NCBI RefSeq assembly: GCF_003337275.1 | Contig: NZ_QPJQ01000040.1 | Location: 1-41,670 of the forward strand | DNA: 41,670 nt | Source: Marinomonas foliarum | Lineage (GTDB): Bacteria > Pseudomonadota > Gammaproteobacteria > Pseudomonadales > Marinomonadaceae | Direction of reading: 5' to 3' | Shown: positions 25,479 to 36,953 of the stretch, one piece after another | Position numbering within the stretch: position 1 is the stretch's first letter | Layout: each line of letters starts with the position of its first letter | Program-made: the position numbers and the translations under genes | The notes under the pieces: model-generated | The model's input: only the letters and a program-made list of their open reading frames with translations | Told to the model about the DNA's origin: nothing | Databases searched by the model: none

Positions 25479-26136
25479 ATTCCATTCCTTCCAATAAAGG
25501 GACAAAATATGCAGACTCAGTCCCTAAGCATTTCCAACGATCACCTTCTTTTCGCCAACAACCAATCTGTGGGCTAGGATGATCAATTGGCATAATAAGA
25601 ATCCCTTGCTGCTTTAAGCAATTTGTTAAAGCCAACGGAATTTTGCTCGCCATCGCGGTAATAATAACAGCATCCATCTCTACTTTATTTGGCCAACCAG
25701 CCTGACCATCACCAAACAAATATTCAACATTATTCACCCCCATTGATGACAAGCGCTGTTTCGCCAGTAGATAAAGCGACTCTTGACGTTCGACAGTGTG
25801 AACTTTATTAAAAAAATGCGACAAGATACGAGTTTGATAACCAGAACCAGTTCCCACTTCCAACACACGCCCAAGTCGAGAATGAGACAGCAGCCATTCT
25901 GTCATTCTAGCAACCGTCAGCGGCTGACTAATCGTCTGATTTCGACCAATTGGAAGTGGGGTTGCCGAATACGCAAGATGGGAAAAGGCGGGCTCAACAA
26001 AATCATGACGAGGAACAGACCCCATTAAAGCTAATAGCTCTTCATGACTAATCCCATGCTCTCTAAGCTGATGAATCATCCTAGAGGACCGAGACTCAGA
26101 GTGTGTTATTAACCAATTAAGATCGTGAAGACTCAT
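25471..26136 (-). CDS. pcm: Protein-L-isoaspartate O-methyltransferase
   Basis: Pcm methylates isoaspartyl residues in aged proteins, starting their repair, with S-adenosylmethionine as donor. The 221-residue protein has the family N-terminus (PRHDFVEPAFSHLAYSATPLPIG, then QTISQP) and the SAM-binding motif VLEVGTGSGYQT. The C-terminal PIDHPSPQIG replaces the more usual PVG loop but lies in the same place. The ATG overlaps the surE stop by 4 bases. It is part of truD-surE-pcm, a conserved order next to nlpD-rpoS. Confidence 0.94.
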   Translation of the reverse strand: MSLHDLNWLITHSESRSSRMIHQLREHGISHEELLALMGSVPRHDFVEPAFSHLAYSATPLPIGRNQTISQPLTVARMTEWLLSHSRLGRVLEVGTGSGYQTRILSHFFNKVHTVERQESLYLLAKQRLSSMGVNNVEYLFGDGQAGWPNKVEMDAVIITAMASKIPLALTNCLKQQGILIMPIDHPSPQIGCWRKEGDRWKCLGTESAYFVPLLEGMEYA

Positions 26137-26879
26137 AGGGTTATTGTATCAGTCCATCTTTCAAGTGGTGACTGGGCTTCATAGCAGGTCATATCGGTGT
26201 GAATTGGCGTAATGGAAACATAACCATTTTCAATCGCACAAAAATCTGTCCCTTCAGACATATCATGAGGCTCAGACAAAGCGCCAATCCAGTAGCTCGG
26301 TAAACCACGCGGGTGCTGTGCAGAAATTGGGGCTTGAGCTTTATGACGATAGCCTAAACGCGTAACCTGAATACCTTTTAACTCGCCGTATGGAACATCT
26401 GGAACATTGATATTCAGTAAAATACCCGCTGATAAAGTAAGCGTCGGAGCATCTTTTAGTAGTTGAATAACAACCTTTGCAGCCGTCTCAAAATGCTGAC
26501 TCCCAACCAAAGAAATAGCCAATGCCGGACGGCCTAGGTGACGCGCTTCCATCGCCGCAGCAACGGTACCAGAATAAATAACATCGTCACCCAAGTTGGC
26601 GCCATGATTGATGCCAGATACGACCAAATCAACCTCACCATCAACCATCCCAGACAGCGCCAAATTGACACAATCTGTCGGTGTACCATCGACACGAAAA
26701 AAATGTGGCCGAACTTCAGTAGGTTGCAGTGGGCGAGTTAACGTCAAAGAATTGCTCGCACCGCTACGATTTCGATCAGGGGCGACCACTAAAACATCGT
26801 ATTCTTGCTGTAAATGTTGTGCTAACGTTTGTATGCCAACTGCATCAAGACCATCATCATTGGCGATCAATATTCTCAT
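26133..26879 (-). CDS. surE: 5'/3'-nucleotidase SurE
   Basis: SurE is a stationary-phase survival nucleotidase that removes phosphate from nucleoside monophosphates and short polyphosphates. The 248-residue protein begins MRILIANDD with metal-binding Asp8-Asp9, followed by APDRNRSGASNSLT (Ser at the metal site) and the SGINHGANLGDDVIYSGTVAAA signature with its metal-ligand Asn. I take the ATG at 26879, giving the family N-terminus. It overlaps the truD end by 23 bases, so translation is probably coupled. The frame extends 11 codons upstream to 26912 without family character. Confidence 0.95.
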   Translation of the reverse strand: MRILIANDDGLDAVGIQTLAQHLQQEYDVLVVAPDRNRSGASNSLTLTRPLQPTEVRPHFFRVDGTPTDCVNLALSGMVDGEVDLVVSGINHGANLGDDVIYSGTVAAAMEARHLGRPALAISLVGSQHFETAAKVVIQLLKDAPTLTLSAGILLNINVPDVPYGELKGIQVTRLGYRHKAQAPISAQHPRGLPSYWIGALSEPHDMSEGTDFCAIENGYVSITPIHTDMTCYEAQSPLERWTDTITL

Positions 26880-27951
26880 GATATTTCTCAGCTGACTTAT
26901 CCGTAAAATCAATCATCTCGCGAAGTAAACTGGTCGCAAAACACCCTTTTGGTAAAGAAAACTCCACAATCAGTTGCGTATTCTCTTCGCTTTCTCTTAG
27001 CAATTCCCACGCCATGTTCATAGGAACAAGACGAGCTAACCGACTATCTCTAGAAAGATCAAAAGCAATGAGTGAATCAACTAAGTCCATACTCTCTGAC
27101 AAAGAGCTTTTAATTGCTGCCTCTCTCTGTGCGCCTGTACCCGCTTCCCAACCTGCACTAATCATAGGTAAAACAGGGCTTATACTGCCGCGCTGCACAC
27201 TTAAATGCATCAAAGCACCAACTTCCTTCACGCGGAATTGCTCATCTTTGTGCTGAAACTGAGCGATATCACCATCACACAAACGCATCCACATACCATT
27301 TTCAACTTGGTCACTTAAGGCTTCATTGAAACACCAAGATCGAATAGCAGATAACCAGAAAGACTCTGTCTTAGAAAGCTTGCGGCGACTTTGCCGCCCT
27401 TTTAAGACAAAGTCTTTCCCATAGTGCAAATTATTACCGTTTATACCAAAGCGCTGCGGACCATAATAATTAGGCACACCACTTAGTTTTATCAGATTCA
27501 AGCGGGCTTCAAGTTCATCCAGATCACCATGAATACCGCGCATTCGAATCACAAAACGATTCGCTAAATGCGTTCCGGTACGAAGCTTTTTGGAATGACG
27601 TAACTGTGCAACCACTCGAACACTTTCAGGCTCCCTGAACGCTTCTTGAATCGTCGACAAGTCTGGTTCTTGATTCAAAACATGCAAACAGAACCACTGG
27701 CGCGTACAAGCATGGCGATCTTTTACGCCACTGTAAGTCACTTTATTAGGTGCAATACCAGCAAGTTGAGCCAAACGTTTAGCAAGAAAATCGGTATTTA
27801 CTCCTTCCTTTTCAATAAATACGAAGCAAAATTCCCCTTTACCATCAGGTTCAAAACCTAATTGCTCTTCAACATAAAAATCCTGTACATGGGTTTTCAA
27901 ATCCCCAGTAACCGTCGGCTTAGACCAAGCGTATCGCCATTCGGTATTCAT
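26857..27951 (-). CDS. truD: tRNA pseudouridine(13) synthase
   Basis: TruD makes pseudouridine at position 13 of tRNA-Glu and others. The 364-residue protein has the catalytic aspartate at Asp78 in [11 protein letters not shown], the NRFVIRMRG motif and [11 protein letters not shown], all typical of TruD. Length is near the E. coli protein (349). The ATG overlaps the ispF stop by 4 bases, and the 3' end overlaps surE, so the cluster is tightly packed. Cytosolic. Confidence 0.95.
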   Translation of the reverse strand: MNTEWRYAWSKPTVTGDLKTHVQDFYVEEQLGFEPDGKGEFCFVFIEKEGVNTDFLAKRLAQLAGIAPNKVTYSGVKDRHACTRQWFCLHVLNQEPDLSTIQEAFREPESVRVVAQLRHSKKLRTGTHLANRFVIRMRGIHGDLDELEARLNLIKLSGVPNYYGPQRFGINGNNLHYGKDFVLKGRQSRRKLSKTESFWLSAIRSWCFNEALSDQVENGMWMRLCDGDIAQFQHKDEQFRVKEVGALMHLSVQRGSISPVLPMISAGWEAGTGAQREAAIKSSLSESMDLVDSLIAFDLSRDSRLARLVPMNMAWELLRESEENTQLIVEFSLPKGCFATSLLREMIDFTDKSAEKYHENIDRQ

Positions 27952-28439
27952 ATTTGATCCTGTTTAAAAATGAGAGCAACCGCTTCAACTGCGATTCCCT
28001 CTTTACGCCCTGTAAACCCCAACTTTTCCGTTGTTGTCGCTTTCACATTAACCGTGCCGATATCAACCGCTAAATCCTCGGCAATATTCGCTCGCATTGC
28101 ATCAATATAAGGACGCATTTTTGGCGCTTCAGCAATAATAGTGACATCAACATTAGCCACACCAAAACCCAGTGCCTGTATTTCTTGGTAAGCACGTTTT
28201 AATAAGATTCGACTATCAGCTCCAGCGAATGCGTCGTCGGTATCAGGGAAATGCTTGCCTATATCACCCAGTGCTGCAGCGCCCAACAAAGCGTCTGTTA
28301 AAGCATGTAGAGCTACATCGCCATCAGAGTGAGCTATCAGCCCTTGAGAATAAGGAATTGATACACCGCCCAGAACAATGTGATCACCTTCACCAAATTT
28401 ATGTACATCAAAACCATGGCCGATACGAAATGGCATCAT
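27948..28439 (-). CDS. ispF: 2-C-methyl-D-erythritol 2,4-cyclodiphosphate synthase
   Basis: IspF cyclises CDP-ME 2-phosphate in the MEP pathway to isoprenoid precursors. The 163-residue protein has the zinc-binding GHGFDVH near the start, [18 protein letters not shown], and the C-terminal [16 protein letters not shown] motif that holds the CDP moiety. The start is a double ATG (28439 and 28436), with GGAG 8 bases upstream. The frame extends to 28463 without support. ispD lies 31 bp upstream, so consecutive pathway genes are paired. Confidence 0.95.
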   Translation of the reverse strand: MMPFRIGHGFDVHKFGEGDHIVLGGVSIPYSQGLIAHSDGDVALHALTDALLGAAALGDIGKHFPDTDDAFAGADSRILLKRAYQEIQALGFGVANVDVTIIAEAPKMRPYIDAMRANIAEDLAVDIGTVNVKATTTEKLGFTGRKEGIAVEAVALIFKQDQI

Positions 28440-28470
28440 GATAGTTACTCCTGTGCGATACAATGCACTG

Positions 28471-29178
28471 TTAGTGTAATTTTGAAAGGTAAGAGTACAG
28501 CGCTTCTGCGATCAGCAAATCTTCAGGTAAGGTTATTTTAATGTTGCTACTCTCACCAATAACTAGGTCCGGATGCCAACCAATAAATTCCATCGCAGAG
28601 CATTCATCCGTTATAGAAACGCCTTCTAATTGCGCTCTTTCTAATGAATCCAAAAGGGCTGAAAGAGGAAATTTTTGTGGTGTCTGAGCCAACCAGATAG
28701 CACTCCGGTCCAGCGTTGCATCCACTAATGGCTGCTCTGCTAACTGAAGTTTTACCGTATCTTTAGCAGGCATCGCTAAAATAGCACCGTGTTCAGATTG
28801 GTGGTTCATAATTCGATTAAGCGCGTCTTGGCTCAATAAAGGTCTCGCCGCATCATGAACCAACACTACTTGATGTTCATTTACATCAGGCATACCTAAA
28901 AGATAGCGTAATCCTTTTTGCACTGTGTCGCTGCGCTCTTCACCACCAACAAAGGCTTTTACCAGCTCATGATTATACCACTTAGAATGCTGCCAATAAG
29001 CGTCTTCTTGGCCAACACCAACCAACACACCAGCGATTAATGGATGCGAAATAAACAAGGCTATGGTTCGGTCTAGAATGGTTTCCCCAGCAAGTGATAA
29101 ATATTGCTTGGGAAAACTTGCTTGCATACGCTGACCAACACCAGCAGCAGGGATAATAACCCAGAAAGCCTGTGTCAT
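28471..29178 (-). CDS. ispD: 2-C-methyl-D-erythritol 4-phosphate cytidylyltransferase
   Basis: IspD joins MEP and CTP to give CDP-ME in the MEP isoprenoid pathway. The 235-residue protein has the nucleotide-binding N-terminus [19 protein letters not shown], and [12 protein letters not shown] and AMPAKDTVK downstream. Length fits the family (about 230-240). Its ATG overlaps the ftsB stop by 4 bases, the standard ftsB-ispD coupling. CTP, its substrate, is made by PyrG encoded 2 kb upstream in the same orientation. Confidence 0.95.
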   Translation of the reverse strand: MTQAFWVIIPAAGVGQRMQASFPKQYLSLAGETILDRTIALFISHPLIAGVLVGVGQEDAYWQHSKWYNHELVKAFVGGEERSDTVQKGLRYLLGMPDVNEHQVVLVHDAARPLLSQDALNRIMNHQSEHGAILAMPAKDTVKLQLAEQPLVDATLDRSAIWLAQTPQKFPLSALLDSLERAQLEGVSITDECSAMEFIGWHPDLVIGESSNIKITLPEDLLIAEALYSYLSKLH

Positions 29179-29453
29179 TTTTTATTTACCATACGATAAA
29201 ATACTTCACCATCTTTTATATATTGCAACTCACTACGAACGTGTTCTTCTACCGCCTCTTCTCCAAGGCGAAGATCATGTACTTGCGCTCTAAGTGCTTG
29301 ATTTCGATGTTTTAAGCGTAAATTTATTCGTTCCTGATAAGCAATTTGCTTTGCCAGCTCTTCTTGGCGCTTAACGCCCTGTTCACCAAAGTACAAATGA
29401 TAAGATTGATAACCCACGGCACAGACGAAGAAGAAAATTAACAAACGCGCCAT
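29175..29453 (-). CDS. ftsB: Cell division protein FtsB
   Basis: FtsB forms the FtsQBL complex that licenses septal peptidoglycan synthesis. The 92-residue single-pass protein has a hydrophobic N-terminal segment (about 3-18), then a periplasmic heptad coiled coil (about 28-65) and the C-terminal region with ELQYIKDGEVFYRM. Length is near E. coli (103). It follows eno with a terminator between, so the cluster running down to rpoS probably has its own promoter in 29454-29515 or reads through from eno. Confidence 0.94.
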   Translation of the reverse strand: MARLLIFFFVCAVGYQSYHLYFGEQGVKRQEELAKQIAYQERINLRLKHRNQALRAQVHDLRLGEEAVEEHVRSELQYIKDGEVFYRMVNKK

Positions 29454-29515
29454 AACACCCTCAGAAGCCTAAAAATACATTCCTTATTATCAAAGGAATT
29501 GAATCAAAAAAAAAT

Positions 29516-29546
29516 AAAAAAGGGAGAACCAAGTTCTCCCTTTTTT
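29516..29546 (-). terminator. Terminator of eno
   Basis: GGGAGAAC / GTTCTCCC perfect arms with a CAA loop, flanked by six A and six T. It lies 14 bp past the eno stop and is a strong intrinsic terminator on the minus strand. Its symmetry would allow action in both directions. Confidence 0.93.
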
Positions 29547-29560
29547 AAGTCAAGACGATA

Positions 29561-30889
<1,329 letters not shown>

Positions 30890-30913
30890 TCACAAACTAC
30901 CTGTTTGCTCAAA

Positions 30914-32554
<1,641 letters not shown>

Positions 32555-32558
32555 TTAA

Positions 32559-32655
32559 CCCGCCTTACAAATATAAAAAAATGAGATTTGAAGGCACATG
32601 ACAATGTACCTTCAGGACGGGGGAAAATAATAACATCGGAAGCCCCTTCACTCAA
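32559..32655 (-). promoter_or_regulatory. pyrG promoter and leader with possible pyrC-like start-site switching
   Basis: On the minus strand: -35 TTGAGT (32655-32650), 17-bp spacer, -10 TATTAT (32632-32627), then TTT, five C (32623-32619) and a G (32618). C thus occupies the seventh and eighth positions and G the ninth after the -10. The 5' CCCGUC could pair with GGCGGG of the ribosome site (six pairs, one G:U). In E. coli pyrC, starts at C when CTP is high give a hairpin hiding the ribosome site, while starts at G do not. The same logic is possible here, but this is inference. The RNA between the pairing parts holds a local hairpin (32590-32613). Confidence 0.45.
32590..32613. repeat. Imperfect hairpin in the pyrG leader
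   Basis: GAAGGCACAT and ATGTACCTTC form a 10-bp stem with one mismatch and a GACA loop. On the minus strand a T run begins eight bases later, so it is a poor terminator. It may instead space or compete with leader pairing. Confidence 0.5.
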
Positions 32656-32688
32656 TGTAAAACACAGTTGTTTTACATTGAGTGAAGG
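32645..32688. repeat. Perfect 20-bp inverted repeat between vanB and pyrG
   Basis: CCTTCACTCAATGTAAAACA and its exact reverse complement are separated by CAGT. It begins 37 bp past the vanB stop. No T run follows on either strand. It covers the proposed pyrG -35 box. It could be a processing or stop signal for the van transcript, an operator, or a relic of insertion at this junction. Confidence 0.8.
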
Positions 32689-32725
32689 ATTCACTACAAG
32701 AAAAATCAAGACAGTGAAAGCAGAG

Positions 32726-33682
32726 CTATAAATCCAGCTCCAAGACAGGCGTTTTAGAGCGGGAACAACAAGGCATCACAAGCTTACCTTGGGCATGTTC
32801 TTTATCCGTCAAAAAGACATCTCGATGATCTGGGGTTCCGTCTATAACTCCTGTTTGGCAAGTGCCACAAACACCCGATTCACAAGAGACGGCAAGGAAA
32901 ACACCATTAGTATCTAATACTTCAAAAATACTCTGGTCAGCTTCAACATCAAAAACCTCACCTGTACTATGAATTTTCACTTTAAACGCGGTATTTTCAC
33001 TTACATTTTCATCGAGCGCTGGTGCTGCAAAAAACTCTCTATGCAAACGATCTTCAGGCCAACCTAACATTTTTGCCTGCTGCAAGACGCCATTAATAAA
33101 ATCCGCTGGACCACAAATATACAGTTCCGAGTCATTCGAATGACATGACAACACATTCACTACATCCATGCGGCTAGACCCCGCCACCTGGCTATAATGG
33201 AAATGCATTTTATCTGCAAAAGAGGATGCCTCTAACGCAGAAGAAAAGGCGGCCGTCTCAGGAGATCTTGCACAATAGTGAAATTCAAAAGGCAGTCCCA
33301 TTTTTTGCAAATGCTGCGCCATTGGCAGCATTGGCGTTACTCCAATACCACCAGCTACTAAAACGCTATGACGCTTTGTTTCCACCAAAGGAAAATGGTT
33401 TTTCGGTTCACTTATTGAGATAGAATCACCTATGCTCAAATTATGAACTTCAGCGGATCCACCTCTTGATTGTGGGTCTTTTAAAACCGCAATTTCATAG
33501 TACTGCGCGTCTTCTTGAAGACGACACAATGAATATTGGCGGGTTAAACCACTTGGCAACTTAATATCAATATGCGCCCCTGCTTCAAAAGCAGGTAGCG
33601 CCGAACCATCTACAGAGCCCAGCACAAGTCGAACAATTCCTCGCGCTTCTGTGACCATATTTCTTACAATGACCGGAATCAT
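32726..33682 (-). CDS. vanB: Vanillate O-demethylase reductase subunit
   Basis: VanB feeds electrons from NADH to the VanA oxygenase. The 318-residue protein has the phthalate-dioxygenase-reductase order: flavin-binding barrel with RQYS (48-51), the nucleotide domain with GGIGVTP (111-117), and a C-terminal plant-type 2Fe-2S domain with Cys267, Cys272, Cys275 and Cys305. The gene is 73 bp downstream of vanA in the same orientation, so the vanAB operon is complete. The assignment to vanillate rests mainly on its partner VanA and on VanR operators upstream. Confidence 0.9.
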   Translation of the reverse strand: MIPVIVRNMVTEARGIVRLVLGSVDGSALPAFEAGAHIDIKLPSGLTRQYSLCRLQEDAQYYEIAVLKDPQSRGGSAEVHNLSIGDSISISEPKNHFPLVETKRHSVLVAGGIGVTPMLPMAQHLQKMGLPFEFHYCARSPETAAFSSALEASSFADKMHFHYSQVAGSSRMDVVNVLSCHSNDSELYICGPADFINGVLQQAKMLGWPEDRLHREFFAAPALDENVSENTAFKVKIHSTGEVFDVEADQSIFEVLDTNGVFLAVSCESGVCGTCQTGVIDGTPDHRDVFLTDKEHAQGKLVMPCCSRSKTPVLELDL

Positions 33683-33755
33683 TTGGCACTCCTAATCTAT
33701 TATTCTTATTAACCAGAGAGCCAAAGAAGCAGCGCTCTGGTAAGCACCTACTTAA

Positions 33756-34862
33756 TTAAAATGACACTGTCTGCAAAGGTGCAGTAGTTTGTGTGTTTGA
33801 AGTATTGCCCTGCTCTTTTCCAAGCTGCTCATTCGCAATCACACGATCTATAATTCGTCGTGATTGAACACCACCGGCATCAATGTCTAGCTTCAATAAG
33901 TCATAGTCTGGAAATGCTAATAAGTTTTGTTGTTGACGCTCAAGCACCTCTAAATCTTCTGCGAAAATTTTGCCTTGCCCTTCACGAATAGTATCGGTTA
34001 GCGCTTTATCTTCCGGTTTAAAATTACGCGCCATTCCCCAAAAATACCAAATAGACGTTTCTGTTTCTGGAGTAATAAAATCCACTACAGTACTGCTAGC
34101 CTTTTTGTCTGCTGGCGCTTCAAAGCCGCCATTACCAGCATGAGCAACACCAACATCAATCATCACATGAGAAGGCGGACTGAAACGACAAATTTGCCAG
34201 CGATCTACTAAAACGTCATCGGCCAAACCATTACCACGCAAAGCAGCTTGCCAAAATGGTGGTGCCATGATGTTTTCCATATAACGACTGGTAATGACTT
34301 TATCACCTTCTACTGTCGTAGAAACTGGTGATTCATCAATTTCCTTCTGACCAATACTACTAGCATGAACGTAGGTTTCATGGGTCAAATCCATCAAGTT
34401 ATCCACCATAAGGCGATAATCACAATTGATATGATACAAGCCTCCACCATAAGCCCATTCAGGATTTACAGCCCATTCTAGATGAGGGATCAATGATTTA
34501 TCAGCTTGAGATTGGTCACCTGGCCACACCCAAATGAAACCATAACGCTCTTCAACTGCGAAGGATTTCATACATGGAAAGCCTTTTACTCGCTGCAAAG
34601 GCATTTCTTTGGTTTTGCCATCCGCGCCCATTTTTAAGCCATGGTAACCACAAACCAAAAGACCGTCTTCCACATAACCTAAAGACAGAGCGGCACCACG
34701 ATGTGGGCAAAAATCCAATACCGCAGCAATTTCATTTTCGAGGGAACGGTATAAAGCGATGCTTTCACCACAGATCTTACGACCAAGAGGTTTACTGCCC
34801 ATAACCTCTTCAGACATAGCTGCGACATACCACGCATTTTTTGGATAAGTTTGCTTACTCAT
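33756..34862 (-). CDS. vanA: Vanillate O-demethylase oxygenase subunit (Rieske)
   Basis: VanA removes the methyl group of vanillate, giving protocatechuate and formaldehyde. The 368-residue protein starts MSKQTYPKNAWYVAAM with AGGAG upstream; a frame extending 13 codons further is unsupported. The Rieske ligands are Cys52, His54, Cys71 and His74. The mononuclear iron region is DNLMDLTHETYVHAS, with His161 and His166. The resemblance to Pseudomonas VanA is strong along its length, including IGQKEIDE and ALRGNGLADD. Expression is probably repressed by VanR through three operators just upstream. No protocatechuate ring-cleavage genes are in the window. Confidence 0.94.
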   Translation of the reverse strand: MSKQTYPKNAWYVAAMSEEVMGSKPLGRKICGESIALYRSLENEIAAVLDFCPHRGAALSLGYVEDGLLVCGYHGLKMGADGKTKEMPLQRVKGFPCMKSFAVEERYGFIWVWPGDQSQADKSLIPHLEWAVNPEWAYGGGLYHINCDYRLMVDNLMDLTHETYVHASSIGQKEIDESPVSTTVEGDKVITSRYMENIMAPPFWQAALRGNGLADDVLVDRWQICRFSPPSHVMIDVGVAHAGNGGFEAPADKKASSTVVDFITPETETSIWYFWGMARNFKPEDKALTDTIREGQGKIFAEDLEVLERQQQNLLAFPDYDLLKLDIDAGGVQSRRIIDRVIANEQLGKEQGNTSNTQTTAPLQTVSF

Positions 34863-34890
34863 TGGAATTCTCCTGCTTTTATTTTTATTT

Positions 34891-34902
34891 ATTGGATCCA
34901 AT
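34891..34902. promoter_or_regulatory. VanR operator 1
   Basis: Perfect 12-bp palindrome ATTGGATCCAAT, identical to the VanR operator known from Caulobacter and other bacteria. It is 28 bp upstream of the vanA start codon, where a bound repressor would block transcription or elongation. Confidence 0.9.
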
Positions 34903-34942
34903 ATAGATGAAAAAAAACATAAAACAATATAGATATATATTA

Positions 34943-34954
34943 ATTGGATCCAAT
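34943..34954. promoter_or_regulatory. VanR operator 2
   Basis: Second perfect ATTGGATCCAAT, 52 bp from the first start-to-start, next to an A/T-rich stretch likely to hold the vanA promoter. Confidence 0.9.
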
Positions 34955-35011
34955 ATGCGTAAAATGAATAACACCAAAAAAACTAAATTATTGATAAATA
35001 AACACTTCTTT

Positions 35012-35023
35012 ATTGGATCCAAT
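35012..35023. promoter_or_regulatory. VanR operator 3
   Basis: Third perfect ATTGGATCCAAT, 69 bp beyond the second and 62 bp before the vanR ATG. It is placed to control vanR itself. Three sites across 133 bp would also allow looping or cooperative binding. Confidence 0.9.
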
Positions 35024-35085
35024 TATTCCTTTTTTGTCTTCGTATGCGTTATGATAATTTTTCATAAAAAGTAGGGGCCAGAGCT

Positions 35086-35811
35086 ATGAACAAACCTGGA
35101 CAACAAGTAATTAGTCGATTACGACAAATGATTTTATCTGGCGATTTGGCCTCAGGACAACGCCTTGCAGAGATCCCCACCGCTGAGCAACTTGGTGTTT
35201 CACGAACTCCGGTACGCATTGCCTTCAGGACTTTAGAACAAGAAGGTCTACTAACGAAACTGTCCGGACGGGGGTATATTGTCCGCCAAGTGACACAAGC
35301 AGAAATCAGCGGTTCTATCGAAGTACGCGGCGTGCTCGAAGGGTTAGCCGCAAGACAAGCCGCTGAAAATTCGCTATCCAACGAACAAAAACATGAACTA
35401 TTAACACTATTAAGACAAGGTGATGACTTATTCGTAAAAGGCAGCATAGACGAACAAGATCTCGCCCTTTATCACGACATAAATCAGCGCTTTCATCAGA
35501 TTATTATTGAAGCCAGCTTGAACCCTGCCATCGCTGAAGCATTAAGCCGCAATGAACACCTTCCCTTTGCTTCCGTTAGCGCTTTAGCATTTGATCAAAA
35601 TAACTTAGCTCAAGAATATCGACGCTTTAACTTTGCCCATATGCAACACCACGCCGTCTTTGATGCCATCACTAACGGCCAAGGGAGTCGTGCTGAAGCC
35701 ATCATGCGGGAACATGCAAACGCTACTCACGGCTACGCAAAAACATTCTCCAAAATGGAAGAAAGCGGTGAGAAGATGCAAGTTCTAAACAATGTGAATT
35801 CAGCTCTCTAA
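35086..35811 (+). CDS. vanR: VanR, GntR-family (FCD) repressor of vanillate demethylase
   Basis: The 241-residue protein has an N-terminal winged helix-turn-helix of the GntR type (about 5-72: LRQMILSGDLASGQRLAEI, EQLGVSRTPVR) and a C-terminal all-helical FCD ligand domain (about 80-220) with a typical metal/ligand pattern (LYHDINQRFHQII, MQHHAVFDAI). It is divergent from vanAB, with three copies of the VanR palindrome between them. In known systems vanillate releases the repressor. The ATG follows a GGGG-containing site. Confidence 0.92.
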   Translation: MNKPGQQVISRLRQMILSGDLASGQRLAEIPTAEQLGVSRTPVRIAFRTLEQEGLLTKLSGRGYIVRQVTQAEISGSIEVRGVLEGLAARQAAENSLSNEQKHELLTLLRQGDDLFVKGSIDEQDLALYHDINQRFHQIIIEASLNPAIAEALSRNEHLPFASVSALAFDQNNLAQEYRRFNFAHMQHHAVFDAITNGQGSRAEAIMREHANATHGYAKTFSKMEESGEKMQVLNNVNSAL

Positions 35812-35841
35812 ATTCTCTAAGAAACTCCCCCATCAAATGAG

Positions 35842-36138
35842 CTAAGCTAGATCGGTATTCCCTATTGGTACCTCTAATATATTCCCAACACCAATCGGCT
35901 GCCCTATCATTTCGTCATAAGCACTGCGATGACAAAGCACCGTAGCGCCAACGGACTTGCCTTTAAACAACGCCTGTAGGTCTAATTTGTTATGGCTGGT
36001 TATAAAACGTCCATTGTCCGTTTCGATGTATTGCTCGTCTCCATCAATCACCACTGATAGCTGGTAAAGGTTAGACTCCAAAGAATGCAGTTTGACCTTA
36101 TCAACATGAAGAATTTTTTTAAGCTCTTTCAGCAACAT
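35842..36138 (-). CDS. DUF6482-like small protein
   Basis: The 98-residue cytosolic protein resembles small DUF6482 proteins of Pseudomonas and Oceanospirillales in length and pattern: LHSLESNLYQLSVVIDG early, and CHRSAYDEMIGQPIG late. Function is unknown. It has no membrane or signal segment. GGAAG precedes the ATG. It converges on vanR with 30 bp between stops and diverges from the kinase gene at 36265. The family name is from memory of the pattern, not a search. Confidence 0.65.
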   Translation of the reverse strand: MLLKELKKILHVDKVKLHSLESNLYQLSVVIDGDEQYIETDNGRFITSHNKLDLQALFKGKSVGATVLCHRSAYDEMIGQPIGVGNILEVPIGNTDLA

Positions 36139-36264
36139 AACAGTCTTCCTTTATGGCTTTACTTAAGTACGTACCTCATTGCATTATCAGTTCACATAAA
36201 GTGGAGAATCACCTTAACAAGCTCGCGCTAACTACCAGTAAAAAAACAAAAAACAGGAGAAATC

Positions 36265-36942
36265 ATGGCTATTGATATTTACGACAGCTATGCAAATTCA
36301 ACCGATGTCCAAACTGCTCTAAACAAAATTAAATCCTATACTAAGCAGCCAAATCGCTGCTTGATAGGTTTAACTGGTGGGCCAGGCTCCGGAAAGAGCA
36401 CTCTAGCGAACTATTTACTCGATCACTTTACCAAGCAACAAGACACTCAAGTGGTTTGTCTCTCAATGGACGGTTTCCATTTATCAAAAGAGCAGCTTCA
36501 TCGCCTGCCCAATGCCGAAGATGCTTTTGCTAGGCGCGGTGCGCCTTGGACATTTGATAGCGTGGCCTTTGTCGAACGGGTGAAGAAAATTAAACAAAGT
36601 TACCAGCAAGAAGATATATTGTGGCCAAGCTTTGACCATGCCCTTGGCGACCCAATTGCAAACGACGCATCGATCAAAAAAGAAACAAAAGTCATATTAA
36701 TAGAAGGGTTATATCTGTTACACCAACAAGATGGCTGGCAAGAGTCACAAGCCTTATTCAACGAACATTGGTTTTTAGACATTCCTGTTGACGTGGCAAT
36801 CGAGCGCTTGGCAAATCGCCATATGCAGGCTTGGGGGTTTAGCCATACACAAGCAATGAACAGGATAAATCAAAGCGATGGCTTAAACGCTGAACTAGTT
36901 GCAACATACAAAGATCAGGCAGATTGGCTATTAAAAATATAG
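36265..36942 (+). CDS. YggC-type P-loop kinase (nucleoside/pantothenate kinase-like)
   Basis: The 225-residue protein belongs to the uridine kinase/pantothenate kinase-like P-loop group. It has Walker A GLTGGPGSGKST (about 35-46), LSMDGFHLSKEQL (catalytic Asp region), RRGAPWTFD and ILIEGLYLLHQ. This matches E. coli YggC and fungal Yfh7-like proteins, whose true substrate is not settled. AGGAG precedes the ATG. It converges on the aaeB-like gene with 11 bp between stops. No link to vanillate metabolism is evident. Confidence 0.8.
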   Translation: MAIDIYDSYANSTDVQTALNKIKSYTKQPNRCLIGLTGGPGSGKSTLANYLLDHFTKQQDTQVVCLSMDGFHLSKEQLHRLPNAEDAFARRGAPWTFDSVAFVERVKKIKQSYQQEDILWPSFDHALGDPIANDASIKKETKVILIEGLYLLHQQDGWQESQALFNEHWFLDIPVDVAIERLANRHMQAWGFSHTQAMNRINQSDGLNAELVATYKDQADWLLKI

Positions 36943-36953
36943 CCACTTTTTAT

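Noticed and set aside
32565..32613. Leader hairpin as an intrinsic terminator or attenuator of pyrG
   Set aside because: The stem has a mismatch and the T run begins eight bases after it, so a classical terminator is unlikely. It is listed only as a hairpin.
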